A DNA stretch of 15,075 nucleotides from Fimenecus sp036652055 (lineage in GTDB: Bacteria; Bacillota; Clostridia; Oscillospirales; Acutalibacteraceae): contig JAVVWP010000035.1 in NCBI GenBank assembly GCA_036652055.1, forward strand, positions 1 to 15,075. Direction: 5' to 3'. The notes beneath the pieces were generated by a model, which saw nothing but the letters and a program-made list of their open reading frames with translations, was not told the origin of the DNA and ran no database searches. Positions 1 through 5,382 of the stretch are shown piece by piece. The position numbers and the translations under genes were made by a program. Numbering within the stretch: position 1 is the first letter of the stretch; every line of letters starts with the position of its first letter.

Positions 1-1
1 A

Positions 2-514
2 GCTATGCAATTGCGTGTTATTAATATCTTTCTGTCAACTGGCGAAACCGAAAAACTTCTGACGAATATCTTTGATTTCTCACCAGCTTTTTTCGAAAAA
101 ATATACGCTTTGCGTTGGGGTATTGAATGCAATTACAAAAGTCTGAAAAGTATTTTGCAAATTGAAAATTTTACCTCAGGGTATCCTGTTCTTATTAAGC
201 AAGATTTTTATGCTACTGTATTAATTGCCAACTTCTTATCTATCTCAATAAATGAAACTAATCAAGAACTTTCAAAAAAGCTTAAAGATAAAGACTACAA
301 AAATCAGCGAAAAATCAACTACAAAGCCGCTTTTTCCATTCTAAAGCCAATTTTTATGCAGGCTTTATGTGAATCAAACCCTGAAATAGCTGCCGCCTTG
401 CTTGAAGAAGCACAACTTGAAATTTTAAACTTCACTTCGGTTGTCAGACCTAATCGTTCATTCCAAAGGAAAAAGAAGCATTCAGCTGCAAAGTTTAACT
501 TTTCTACCAAATAA
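2..514 (+). CDS. IS4-family transposase, C-terminal part (5' end outside window)
   Basis: The frame is open from the left edge to a TAA at 512-514, so only the C-terminal ~170 residues are present. DDE transposases of this family cut and paste an insertion sequence. The segment YALRWGIECNYKSLK fits exactly the IS4 signature Y-(2)-R-(3)-E-(6)-K, in which the E is the third catalytic carboxylate. It is followed by the IENF motif usual for the family. The Lys/Arg-rich tail (PNRSFQRKKK, ending KFNFSTK) looks like a natural C-terminus, so this end seems intact. The catalytic Asp residues lie upstream and cannot be checked, so I cannot tell whether the element is active. I could not define the terminal inverted repeat downstream. 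Family assignment is firm; the exact IS name is not recognised. Confidence 0.88.
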   Translation, partial: AMQLRVINIFLSTGETEKLLTNIFDFSPAFFEKIYALRWGIECNYKSLKSILQIENFTSGYPVLIKQDFYATVLIANFLSISINETNQELSKKLKDKDYKNQRKINYKAAFSILKPIFMQALCESNPEIAAALLEEAQLEILNFTSVVRPNRSFQRKKKHSAAKFNFSTK

Positions 515-536
515 GTTACCCTGATGACATTGCTCT

Positions 537-573
537 GGAGGGAGCTGGCATTCGCAAATGCCTGAGGGAGGGG
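537..573. repeat. Small hairpin repeat (GAGGGAG-flanked), copy in inverse orientation
   Basis: The core GGCATT-CGCA-AATGCC (547-562) is a perfect 6-bp stem with a 4-nt loop, flanked by direct GAGGGAG motifs (539-545 and 564-570). Read on the other strand it becomes CTCCCTCA, stem, TGCG loop, stem, AGCTCCCTC. This is the same layout, with the same TGCG loop, as the two elements at 612-734. It belongs to a REP/MITE-like class of dispersed palindromes. It is GC-rich compared with its neighbours. Confidence 0.6.
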
Positions 574-611
574 AATTATCCGAGTTTCTCTGTCTTTACT
601 TGTATCTGTTT

Positions 612-672
612 TGCTCCCTCCTTCTGTCGACTGCGGTCGACAGCTTGCCTTTTGAGGAAGCGTAGAGAAAGC
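612..672. repeat. Hairpin repeat, tandem copy 1
   Basis: The core CTGTCGAC-TGCG-GTCGACAG (625-644) is a perfect 8-bp stem with a 4-nt TGCG loop, preceded by GCTCCCTCC. A second weak stem-loop, CTT(G)CC-TTTTGA-GGAAG (644-660), follows. The unit repeats almost exactly about 62 bp downstream. No gene is visible between the transposase stop and the nagA promoter; the 515-827 stretch holds only these repeats. Confidence 0.7.
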
Positions 673-734
673 TGCTCCATCCTTTCTGTCGACTGCGGTC
701 GACAACTTGCCTTTTGAGGAAGCGTAGAAATTTC
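673..734. repeat. Hairpin repeat, tandem copy 2
   Basis: This is a near-identical second copy of the 612-672 unit. The stem TGTCGAC-TGCG-GTCGACA (688-705) has 7 perfect pairs. The 3' part CTTGCCTTTTGAGGAAGCG (708-726) is the same as in copy 1. One base inserted before TTCTGTCG, plus CTCCATCC instead of CTCCCTCC, distinguishes the copies. The arrangement suggests a tandem duplication of a mobile or structural repeat next to the insertion sequence. Confidence 0.7.
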
Positions 735-821
735 TTTAGAGAAAGAGAAAGTGACATTATTACGATTTTGAGAGTAGAGCTATTATGTTGTACCTTAGAG
801 CTGACTAAAAAATGTTAGAAC

Positions 822-836
822 AAATGGTATACATTT
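822..836. promoter_or_regulatory. Operator-like palindrome over the nagA -35
   Basis: AAATG-GTATA-CATTT is a 15-bp inverted repeat with perfect 5-bp arms, and it overlaps the -35 hexamer of the nagA promoter. The half TGGTATA recalls the TGGTCTAGACCA-type sites bound by GntR/HutC-family amino-sugar repressors (NagR/DasR), but only one half matches well. A repressor role is inferred from position; no regulator gene lies in the window. Confidence 0.35.
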
Positions 837-856
837 TTTTACATATGTGATAAAAT
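828..856 (+). promoter_or_regulatory. Promoter of nagA-GH18 unit
   Basis: TATACA (828-833) serves as -35 (4 of 6 consensus) and TAAAAT (851-856) as -10, with a 17-bp spacer. A TG at 848-849 makes an extended -10 (TGATAAAAT). Transcription would start near 863, which excludes the upstream in-frame ATG at 855 and supports the start at 879. Confidence 0.65.
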
Positions 857-878
857 GAAAAATGAAAGGATTGATGCT

Positions 879-2042
879 ATGATTTTATTTAAAAATGTTA
901 AAGTTATTTTAGAAAATGATATAGTCGATTTTGATGTTTTAGTCGAAAACAATAAAATATCAAAGGTTGAAAAAAATATCATACCTGAAAGCGACTGCGA
1001 TATTATAGACGGAAAAGGCAAATATCTTTCTCCTGGGTTTATTGACCTTCATGTTCACGGCGGTGGCGGATATTCTGCAATGGGCAGTCCTGAAGATGTT
1101 GTTAAAATGTGCGAGGCTCACGCAAAGCACGGAACAACCTCAATTCTTCCGACAACTCTTGCTGCACCGATTGCAACAACTAAAAAGGCGATTGACAGTA
1201 TTAGAAAAGCACAAAAGCTTTCAAAAAACAGCAACATATTAGGAGCGCACTTAGAAGGGCCTTTTCTTTCGCCAAAAATGGCAGGTGCTCAAAGTCCCGA
1301 TAACATTTTAATTCCGGCACAGAATGATTATGAAGATTTGCTTTCATATTGGGAGGGCATTAGAATGGTTGGCGCTGCCCCTGAAAATGATGGCGGAATG
1401 GCTCTTGGCGATGCAATTAAAAGGCACGGTATTGTCGCATCTATCGCTCACAGTGCAGGCGATTATGATATGGCATTAGAAGCGTTAAATCACGGATATA
1501 GCGATGTTACTCACCTTTATAATGCGTGTACCTCTTGCTTTAAGGTTGGAGTTTTTCGCCACGCAGGAGTTGTTGAAGCGGCACTTTCAGATGACCGTTT
1601 TACAACACAGATTATTGCTGATTTAAGGCATCAACCTGTCGGAGTTTTAAGGCTAACATATAAATGCAAAGGCTCAGACAAAATGTATTTGATTACAGAT
1701 GGTCTTGATTATTCTGCCCTTGAAATGAAAGAGGGAACAACCTTTATGCAGGACAATGGAATGGAAGTCGTCTATGAAGATGATGTTATGAAGCTGGTTG
1801 ACCGTTCTTGCCTTGCTGGCAGTGCTGCCTCATATGATAAACTTGTTCGCAATACATATAAAACAGTTGGTATAAGCCTTTGCGAAACAATTAAAATGGC
1901 AAGTACAACGCCCGCTAAAATAATTGGCGTTGGTGACAAAAAGGGCAAAATCCAAAAAGGTTATGACGCTGACTTAGTTTTGTTTGATGATGACATCAAT
2001 ATAGCAAAAGTTATGGTAATGGGTGCAATAATAAAAAATTAA
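879..2042 (+). CDS. nagA: N-acetylglucosamine-6-phosphate deacetylase
   Basis: This cytoplasmic amidohydrolase (387 aa) converts GlcNAc-6-phosphate to glucosamine-6-phosphate plus acetate, the committed step of amino-sugar catabolism and wall recycling. Family landmarks in order: HVH metal pair (58-60) in GFIDLHVHGGGG, HLEGPF with metal ligand E126, H191 in AHSAG, H212 in THLYNA, the catalytic aspartate D274 in TDG, and LAGSAAS near the C-terminus. Length is normal for NagA. The start is set by AAAGGA (865-870) eight bases upstream; an in-frame ATG at 855 lies inside the promoter. The usual IADGxH motif reads IADLRHQP and THLFNAM reads THLYNAC, so the protein is somewhat divergent. Twenty bases separate it from a GH18 gene, so the two are probably co-transcribed. 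Confidence 0.93.
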   Translation: MILFKNVKVILENDIVDFDVLVENNKISKVEKNIIPESDCDIIDGKGKYLSPGFIDLHVHGGGGYSAMGSPEDVVKMCEAHAKHGTTSILPTTLAAPIATTKKAIDSIRKAQKLSKNSNILGAHLEGPFLSPKMAGAQSPDNILIPAQNDYEDLLSYWEGIRMVGAAPENDGGMALGDAIKRHGIVASIAHSAGDYDMALEALNHGYSDVTHLYNACTSCFKVGVFRHAGVVEAALSDDRFTTQIIADLRHQPVGVLRLTYKCKGSDKMYLITDGLDYSALEMKEGTTFMQDNGMEVVYEDDVMKLVDRSCLAGSAASYDKLVRNTYKTVGISLCETIKMASTTPAKIIGVGDKKGKIQKGYDADLVLFDDDINIAKVMVMGAIIKN

Positions 2043-2062
2043 CATAGAGGTGTATTAAAAAA

Positions 2063-3379
2063 ATGAAGATTATTCCAAAGTTTTTAGGCCTGTTCAATTA
2101 TAAGGTTGAACAGAATTCATTTGATGGCAACAAGCCAATTTCCTCTGCGATTTTAAAAGGCAAGGTTTGCAGTTACATTGACATTGATTTTGATAAGCCA
2201 ACAACTGTAAATCTCATCACTCTTTTTGAAAAAGGAGAAAACATTACTGACTTTGAAATCTATGCTGAAACTGACGGAACTCTTAAAAAGGTTTATAAGC
2301 AAAACAGAATTTCAGATTTCAGAGTATGTGCAATTCCTGAAATGCAGGTCACAAAAATAAGAATTATCGTTTTAGGAACACGCAGCGGTACTTTTGATGA
2401 AATAAAAGCATTCGTTTATAATCTTCCTAAAAAAGAGCGTTCTTTCAGAAAGACTGCATATCTCACAACTGAAAGCTATGAAAATGTTGATGTTTCATTA
2501 ATTAAGCATTATACAAATTTCAATCTCATTGGTGGAGTTAAAGTTGATGTTAAATCTGGTGAAATAAATTATAGCGAGGTTGAAATCGATGGTGCTAAGT
2601 GTAGTGCAAGGGTAAAATTAGAGGGTGCGTTGGAACTTGTTAGAAAGAATAACCCAACCGCTGATATTGTTGTTACTCTGTTTTCTGATGGCTCATTTAT
2701 GGATATGATGAAAAATCCAAACACAATTGGAAGCATTAAAAACTTCTTAGATGAATTTAATTTAAACGGAATTTCATTCGATTGGGAATATCCTAAAAAT
2801 GGAATTGAATGGAGAGCTTTTGACAAGTTCATCATTAATTTAAAAGCAGCAATTGGTGAAAAAACCTTGACTCTTGCTTTGGCATCGTGGATTAGATACA
2901 ATTTCAGCAAAAAGGCACTCGATTCAATTGATGTTGCAGAGGTTATGACCTATGATAATATGCAAAGAGATATTGATGGGCATCATTCTGAATTTTACAT
3001 TGATGGGCCTAATGCGATTTATCATTTTGTAGATAAAGGATTTAAACTTTCACAGCTAAATTTAGGGCTTCCTTATTACGCACGACCAGTTGACGGAACG
3101 GGATATTGGAAGAACTATAAAGACGAAGTTTCACAGATGGATAGATTTACAAATGTTGTCCATGGTGATTACGAAGACCTCGATTGGAAGCAAAAAACAA
3201 TTACGGTTAAAGACAGATTTTATAATGGTTGCCAAATGGTTGAAGATAAAACTGCATTTTGCATCTATTCGGGCGTAGGCGGTATTATGGTTTGGCATAT
3301 TGGCACCGATGTTCCTGACAGCCATGAGCTTTGCCTTTCAAAAACAGTTACAGATACAGTAAACAGCAGAACTGAATAA
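2063..3379 (+). CDS. GH18-family glycoside hydrolase (chitinase-like), cytoplasmic
   Basis: The protein has 438 aa. Residues ~1-120 look like a beta-sandwich (discoidin/F5-8C-like, weak call). Residues ~128-425 form a GH18 TIM barrel. GH18 enzymes hydrolyse beta-1,4-linked GlcNAc polymers or glycans by substrate-assisted catalysis. The active-site strand reads NGISFDWEYP: catalytic acid E242 and its partner D240 are present, but two outer aspartates of DxxDxDxE are replaced (N235, S238). MTYD (295-298), LGLPYYARP and GVGGIMVWHIGTD are further GH18 landmarks. There is no signal peptide or anchor, so it should act inside the cell on imported GlcNAc oligosaccharides or wall fragments; pairing with nagA fits that. 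AGAGGTG lies about 10 nt before the ATG. An endo-N-acetylglucosaminidase or spore-wall enzyme is an alternative. Confidence 0.85.
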   Translation: MKIIPKFLGLFNYKVEQNSFDGNKPISSAILKGKVCSYIDIDFDKPTTVNLITLFEKGENITDFEIYAETDGTLKKVYKQNRISDFRVCAIPEMQVTKIRIIVLGTRSGTFDEIKAFVYNLPKKERSFRKTAYLTTESYENVDVSLIKHYTNFNLIGGVKVDVKSGEINYSEVEIDGAKCSARVKLEGALELVRKNNPTADIVVTLFSDGSFMDMMKNPNTIGSIKNFLDEFNLNGISFDWEYPKNGIEWRAFDKFIINLKAAIGEKTLTLALASWIRYNFSKKALDSIDVAEVMTYDNMQRDIDGHHSEFYIDGPNAIYHFVDKGFKLSQLNLGLPYYARPVDGTGYWKNYKDEVSQMDRFTNVVHGDYEDLDWKQKTITVKDRFYNGCQMVEDKTAFCIYSGVGGIMVWHIGTDVPDSHELCLSKTVTDTVNSRTE

Positions 3380-3444
3380 TTAGATTTGCAATAAAAAAAT
3401 TAAAAGGTCTTGTTTATACATTTAGGCTTTGCAAATAAAATAGC

Positions 3445-3480
3445 AAAAAAAGGCTGTACGCAAATTAGCGTACAGCCTTT
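3445..3480 (-). terminator. Rho-independent terminator, probably bidirectional
   Basis: A perfect 13-bp stem (AAAGGCTGTACGC, 3449-3461, with GCGTACAGCCTTT, 3468-3480) has a 6-nt loop. On the minus strand it is followed by a T7 run (complement of 3445-3451), so it is best suited to the minus-strand surface-protein gene ending at 3504. On the plus strand it lies 66 bp after the GH18 stop, but the trailing T-run is short. Confidence 0.9.
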
Positions 3481-3503
3481 AAATTGTAACTTAAAGTTTT
3501 AAA

Positions 3504-4337
3504 TTAGTCTTTTTTCTTCTTTGTAAGAACAAGAGCAATACCTGCAACAAGAGCAACAGAAGCTACTGAATAGAGAGCCATGTCGCCTGTTTGTGGAACA
3601 TCATCAACGACTTCGTCGCTACCTGAACCATCATCAGTTGTTGTGTCTTCTTCAGTTGGGTCCTCAGTAGGGTCAGTAGGGTCAGCAGCACCGCCGCCAC
3701 CTATACCGCCGAATGCCTTTGAGAAGAAGTCTACAACTGCACCAATAACTTTGTCTAATTTATCTTTAATAGCATCAGCATCTGGTGGAGCTATTGTAGT
3801 TTTGGTTGTTGAAGCATCAGGAGCAACCGTTGAACCATCAGGAGTAGTTGAAGGAGTTGCTGTTGTAGCTGTTGTAGTAGTTGTTGTAGTAGTTGTAGTT
3901 GTTGTTGTAGCAGCAGCTGTTGTAGTTGTTGTAGTTACAGGAGCAGCTGTTGTTATTACAACGCCCATTAAGTTTCCAAGTTTAACATTTAAGGCATTTA
4001 GCAAAGCAACTTTTTTTGCCTTTGGATTGCCGTCATCGTCATCTCGGAAGTTCGAGGAATTATCAAGGCCTGAAACATTTACAGCCTCAAGAATGTCTTT
4101 TTCAAGAGTAGCAGCGTTTAAGTCATTTGTTGTTAATGCGTTAGTAACCATAGTTGCTATTTCTTCAGGATTCTGAGTTGTAGCACCATCCCACCTTGCG
4201 TTTAAAATGGCTTGAGCGATTTTTTTAGCAGGGCCTGCAGGCATTACTTCAACATTTTCGCCAGAATAAGCAAATGTTGGAACGACCATCATGGCCATCA
4301 TAGTTATTGCGAGTATTACCGATAGAAATTTTTTCAT
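3504..4337 (-). CDS. Secreted Thr-rich cell-wall-anchored protein (VPQTG sorting signal)
   Basis: The protein has 277 aa. A Sec signal peptide (MKKFLSVILA through TFA, ~1-23) is followed by an uncharacterised region with helical segments (~30-128), and then a low-complexity Thr/Ala/Pro linker (129-186) containing an uninterrupted run of about 13 Thr. Next come an amphipathic stretch, GGIGGGG, and an Asp/Glu/Thr acidic spacer (219-246). The C-terminus is a classical sortase signal: VPQTG (247-251), hydrophobic 253-271, then KKKKD. The Thr run is a likely stalk or O-glycosylated spacer. I do not recognise the N-terminal domain, so the function is unknown. The start is fixed by AGGAAG (4345-4350) seven bases upstream and by the signal peptide; a longer in-frame start at 4421 lies upstream of the -10. 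Confidence 0.85.
   Translation of the reverse strand: MKKFLSVILAITMMAMMVVPTFAYSGENVEVMPAGPAKKIAQAILNARWDGATTQNPEEIATMVTNALTTNDLNAATLEKDILEAVNVSGLDNSSNFRDDDDGNPKAKKVALLNALNVKLGNLMGVVITTAAPVTTTTTTAAATTTTTTTTTTTTTATTATPSTTPDGSTVAPDASTTKTTIAPPDADAIKDKLDKVIGAVVDFFSKAFGGIGGGGAADPTDPTEDPTEEDTTTDDGSGSDEVVDDVPQTGDMALYSVASVALVAGIALVLTKKKKD
3828..3953 (-). repeat. Trinucleotide (ACN) microsatellite encoding the Thr tract
   Basis: On the plus strand this is an imperfect GTT/GTA run, i.e. ACA/ACT Thr codons on the coding strand, with a few GCN Ala codons. Codons are mixed rather than pure, which should slow slippage. Any unit change stays in frame and would alter stalk length only. Confidence 0.7.
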
Positions 4338-4358
4338 AAATTTACTTCCTTTCCAAAT

Positions 4359-4378
4359 TACAAGATATATTACTTGTA
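4359..4378 (-). promoter_or_regulatory. Inverted repeat in 5' UTR of the surface-protein gene
   Basis: TACAAG-(8 nt)-CTTGTA lies between the -10 (4390-4395) and the ribosome binding site of the minus-strand gene. It could be a downstream operator or a short mRNA hairpin. Only the symmetry supports it. Confidence 0.3.
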
Positions 4379-4389
4379 TAAACAAATTC

Positions 4390-4418
4390 ATTATATCAAC
4401 ATAGATTGTAAAAGTCAA
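4390..4418 (-). promoter_or_regulatory. Strong promoter of the surface-protein gene
   Basis: Read on the minus strand: TTGACT (4413-4418), a 17-bp spacer and TATAAT (4390-4395), preceded by TGA, giving an extended -10. This is close to the sigma-A consensus and suggests abundant expression. Confidence 0.85.
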
Positions 4419-4484
4419 CAAAAATAATAAAAAAATGCAAAAAAATTTCCCATATTAAATACAAGTTTTTTGCACAAAATATTA

Positions 4485-4511
4485 TTGCAGGCAAAAGCTT
4501 GCAAATATAAT
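4485..4511 (+). promoter_or_regulatory. Probable promoter with internal palindrome, upstream of 59-aa gene
   Basis: TATAAT (4506-4511) is a perfect -10. The best -35 is TTGCAG (4485-4490) at a short 15-bp spacing. TTGCAGGC-AAAA-GCTTGCAA (4485-4504) forms an inverted repeat (one G.T) that covers the -35 and spacer, so a repressor could bind here. The start of transcription would be near 4518, just before the GAGGAG site. Confidence 0.5.
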
Positions 4512-4540
4512 GATTTATTTAGACGAGGAGCGTTCAAATT

Positions 4541-4720
4541 ATGGAAAAGAAATCAAAAAAGCCATCAAAAAAAGCAGTCGATAAATTAGCCCAAATTTCT
4601 TCTGAAGTTTCTGAAATTTGGAGTGGTCATAATAAGACGACAAATACCGATGTTAATGGTAGCTACACAGGAAATCCCGATGATTATGAAATGCCTGTTC
4701 AAGACGCAGACGATTTGTAA
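4541..4720 (+). CDS. Small acidic-tailed protein of unknown function (59 aa)
   Basis: It is an ATG-initiated 59-codon frame with a good GAGGAG site (4525-4530) ten bases upstream, its own promoter and a TAA at 4718-4720. The N-terminus is very Lys-rich (MEKKSKKPSKKAVDKLAQIS), the middle is polar, and the C-terminus is acidic: GSYTGNPDDYEMPVQDADDL. There is no signal peptide, membrane segment or Cys. The tail pattern YTG-x-P...PVQDADDL resembles tails I associate with small hypothetical proteins of gut Clostridia; this is recollection, not a search. It lies between the divergent surface-protein gene and the rimP promoter, so it is probably monocistronic. Codon use matches its neighbours. Confidence 0.72.
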   Translation: MEKKSKKPSKKAVDKLAQISSEVSEIWSGHNKTTNTDVNGSYTGNPDDYEMPVQDADDL

Positions 4721-4727
4721 AAAATGC

Positions 4728-4756
4728 TTGCAATTGTCATATTAATATGGTATTAT
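4728..4756 (+). promoter_or_regulatory. Promoter of the rimP-nusA-infB operon
   Basis: TTGCAA (4728-4733), a 17-bp spacer and TATTAT (4751-4756) lie directly after the 59-aa gene. Transcription would begin near 4763 and include the leader hairpin at 4783. It is the only good promoter seen in front of the operon. Confidence 0.7.
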
Positions 4757-4782
4757 ATCAACCGTAAGAATAAAGTTAGTTT

Positions 4783-4804
4783 GAGAGTGGGGTGACCCGC
4801 TCTC
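4783..4804 (+). promoter_or_regulatory. rimP leader hairpin with GNRA loop
   Basis: GAGAGTGGG-GTGA-CCCGCTCTC forms a 9-bp stem (one G.U) closed by a GTGA tetraloop, then TTATTTATAT and the GGAGGG ribosome binding site of rimP. The downstream T-run is interrupted, so it is a weak attenuator at best. It could instead be a protein-binding or mRNA-stabilising leader element. Confidence 0.6.
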
Positions 4805-4824
4805 TTATTTATATGGAGGGCTTT

Positions 4825-5304
4825 ATGGCTGAAAAGAAGAAAAACACTGTGGCCATTGTTTGGGATATTGCAGAGCCAATAGCTAAAGAACTGGGGCTTA
4901 TTCTTTGGGATGTTAGATTTCAAAAAGAGGGCGTCAACTGGTATCTTCGCATTTTCATCGATAGAGAAGATAGACCAGTCGATATTGATGATTGCGTTAA
5001 TATGAGCCACGCTATGGATACTCCGCTTGATGAGCAAGATCCAATTGATCAAAGTTATAGTATGCAGGTTTCATCGCCAGGAATTGAAAGGGAACTTACA
5101 AGAGATTTTCATTTTCTCAAATATTTAGGCGAAAAGGTTATGATAAAGCTTATTCATGCAGCAAATGAAAAGCGTGAATATAATGGTATATTAGAATTAT
5201 ATGACGATGGTTTAATTACTATTAAGCTTTCAAATGGTGAAAAACTGCAATTTAATAAAAAAGAAGCATCGTGGGTAAAACTCGATGATTTTGAAGGTTT
5301 TTAA
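4825..5304 (+). CDS. rimP: Ribosome maturation factor RimP
   Basis: RimP (159 aa, normal length) binds the pre-30S subunit and helps assemble ribosomal protein S12. Residues ~8-85 form the N-terminal alpha/beta domain, with GLILWDVRFQKEG and the conserved VSSPGIERELT (82-92). Residues ~98-159 are the C-terminal SH3-like domain, with the GILELYDDGLITIKL strands and a final ASWVKLDDF. I chose the ATG at 4825 because GGAGGG (4815-4820) lies just upstream and the leader hairpin would otherwise be coding. It is first in the operon, with nusA following after 78 nt. Confidence 0.93.
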   Translation: MAEKKKNTVAIVWDIAEPIAKELGLILWDVRFQKEGVNWYLRIFIDREDRPVDIDDCVNMSHAMDTPLDEQDPIDQSYSMQVSSPGIERELTRDFHFLKYLGEKVMIKLIHAANEKREYNGILELYDDGLITIKLSNGEKLQFNKKEASWVKLDDFEGF

Positions 5305-5307
5305 AAG

Positions 5308-5349
5308 GTTTGAATAGTATATGCAAAAATTGCGTAACAAAATTCAAAC
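5308..5349 (+). promoter_or_regulatory. Inverted repeat in rimP-nusA gap
   Basis: GTTTGAAT (5308-5315) and ATTCAAAC (5342-5349) are perfect 8-bp arms enclosing a smaller GCAA-AAA-TTGC stem (5323-5333). A further short hairpin, TGGC-TTTGT-GCCA, follows and ends just before the AGAAAGGA site of nusA. There is no T-run, so it is a leader structure rather than a terminator. Confidence 0.5.
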
Positions 5350-5382
5350 TTGGCTTTGTGCCAGAAAGGAATGATTAGAAAA

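Noticed and set aside
319..705. 128-codon minus-strand open frame
   Set aside because: It runs through the transposase antisense and the palindromic repeats, has no ribosome binding site and no recognisable protein motif.
855..878. Earlier ATG start for nagA
   Set aside because: It lies within the -10 region, upstream of the expected transcription start, and has no ribosome binding site; AAAGGA fits the ATG at 879.
3580..4176. 198-codon plus-strand open frame rich in Val and Ser
   Set aside because: It is the antisense shadow of the Thr-rich surface-protein gene; poly-Val comes from the GTT/GTA complement of Thr codons, and the minus-strand gene has signal peptide, sorting signal, promoter and terminator.
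4792..4824. Longer RimP N-terminus
   Set aside because: The added codons would be the 3' arm of the leader hairpin and the ribosome binding site itself.
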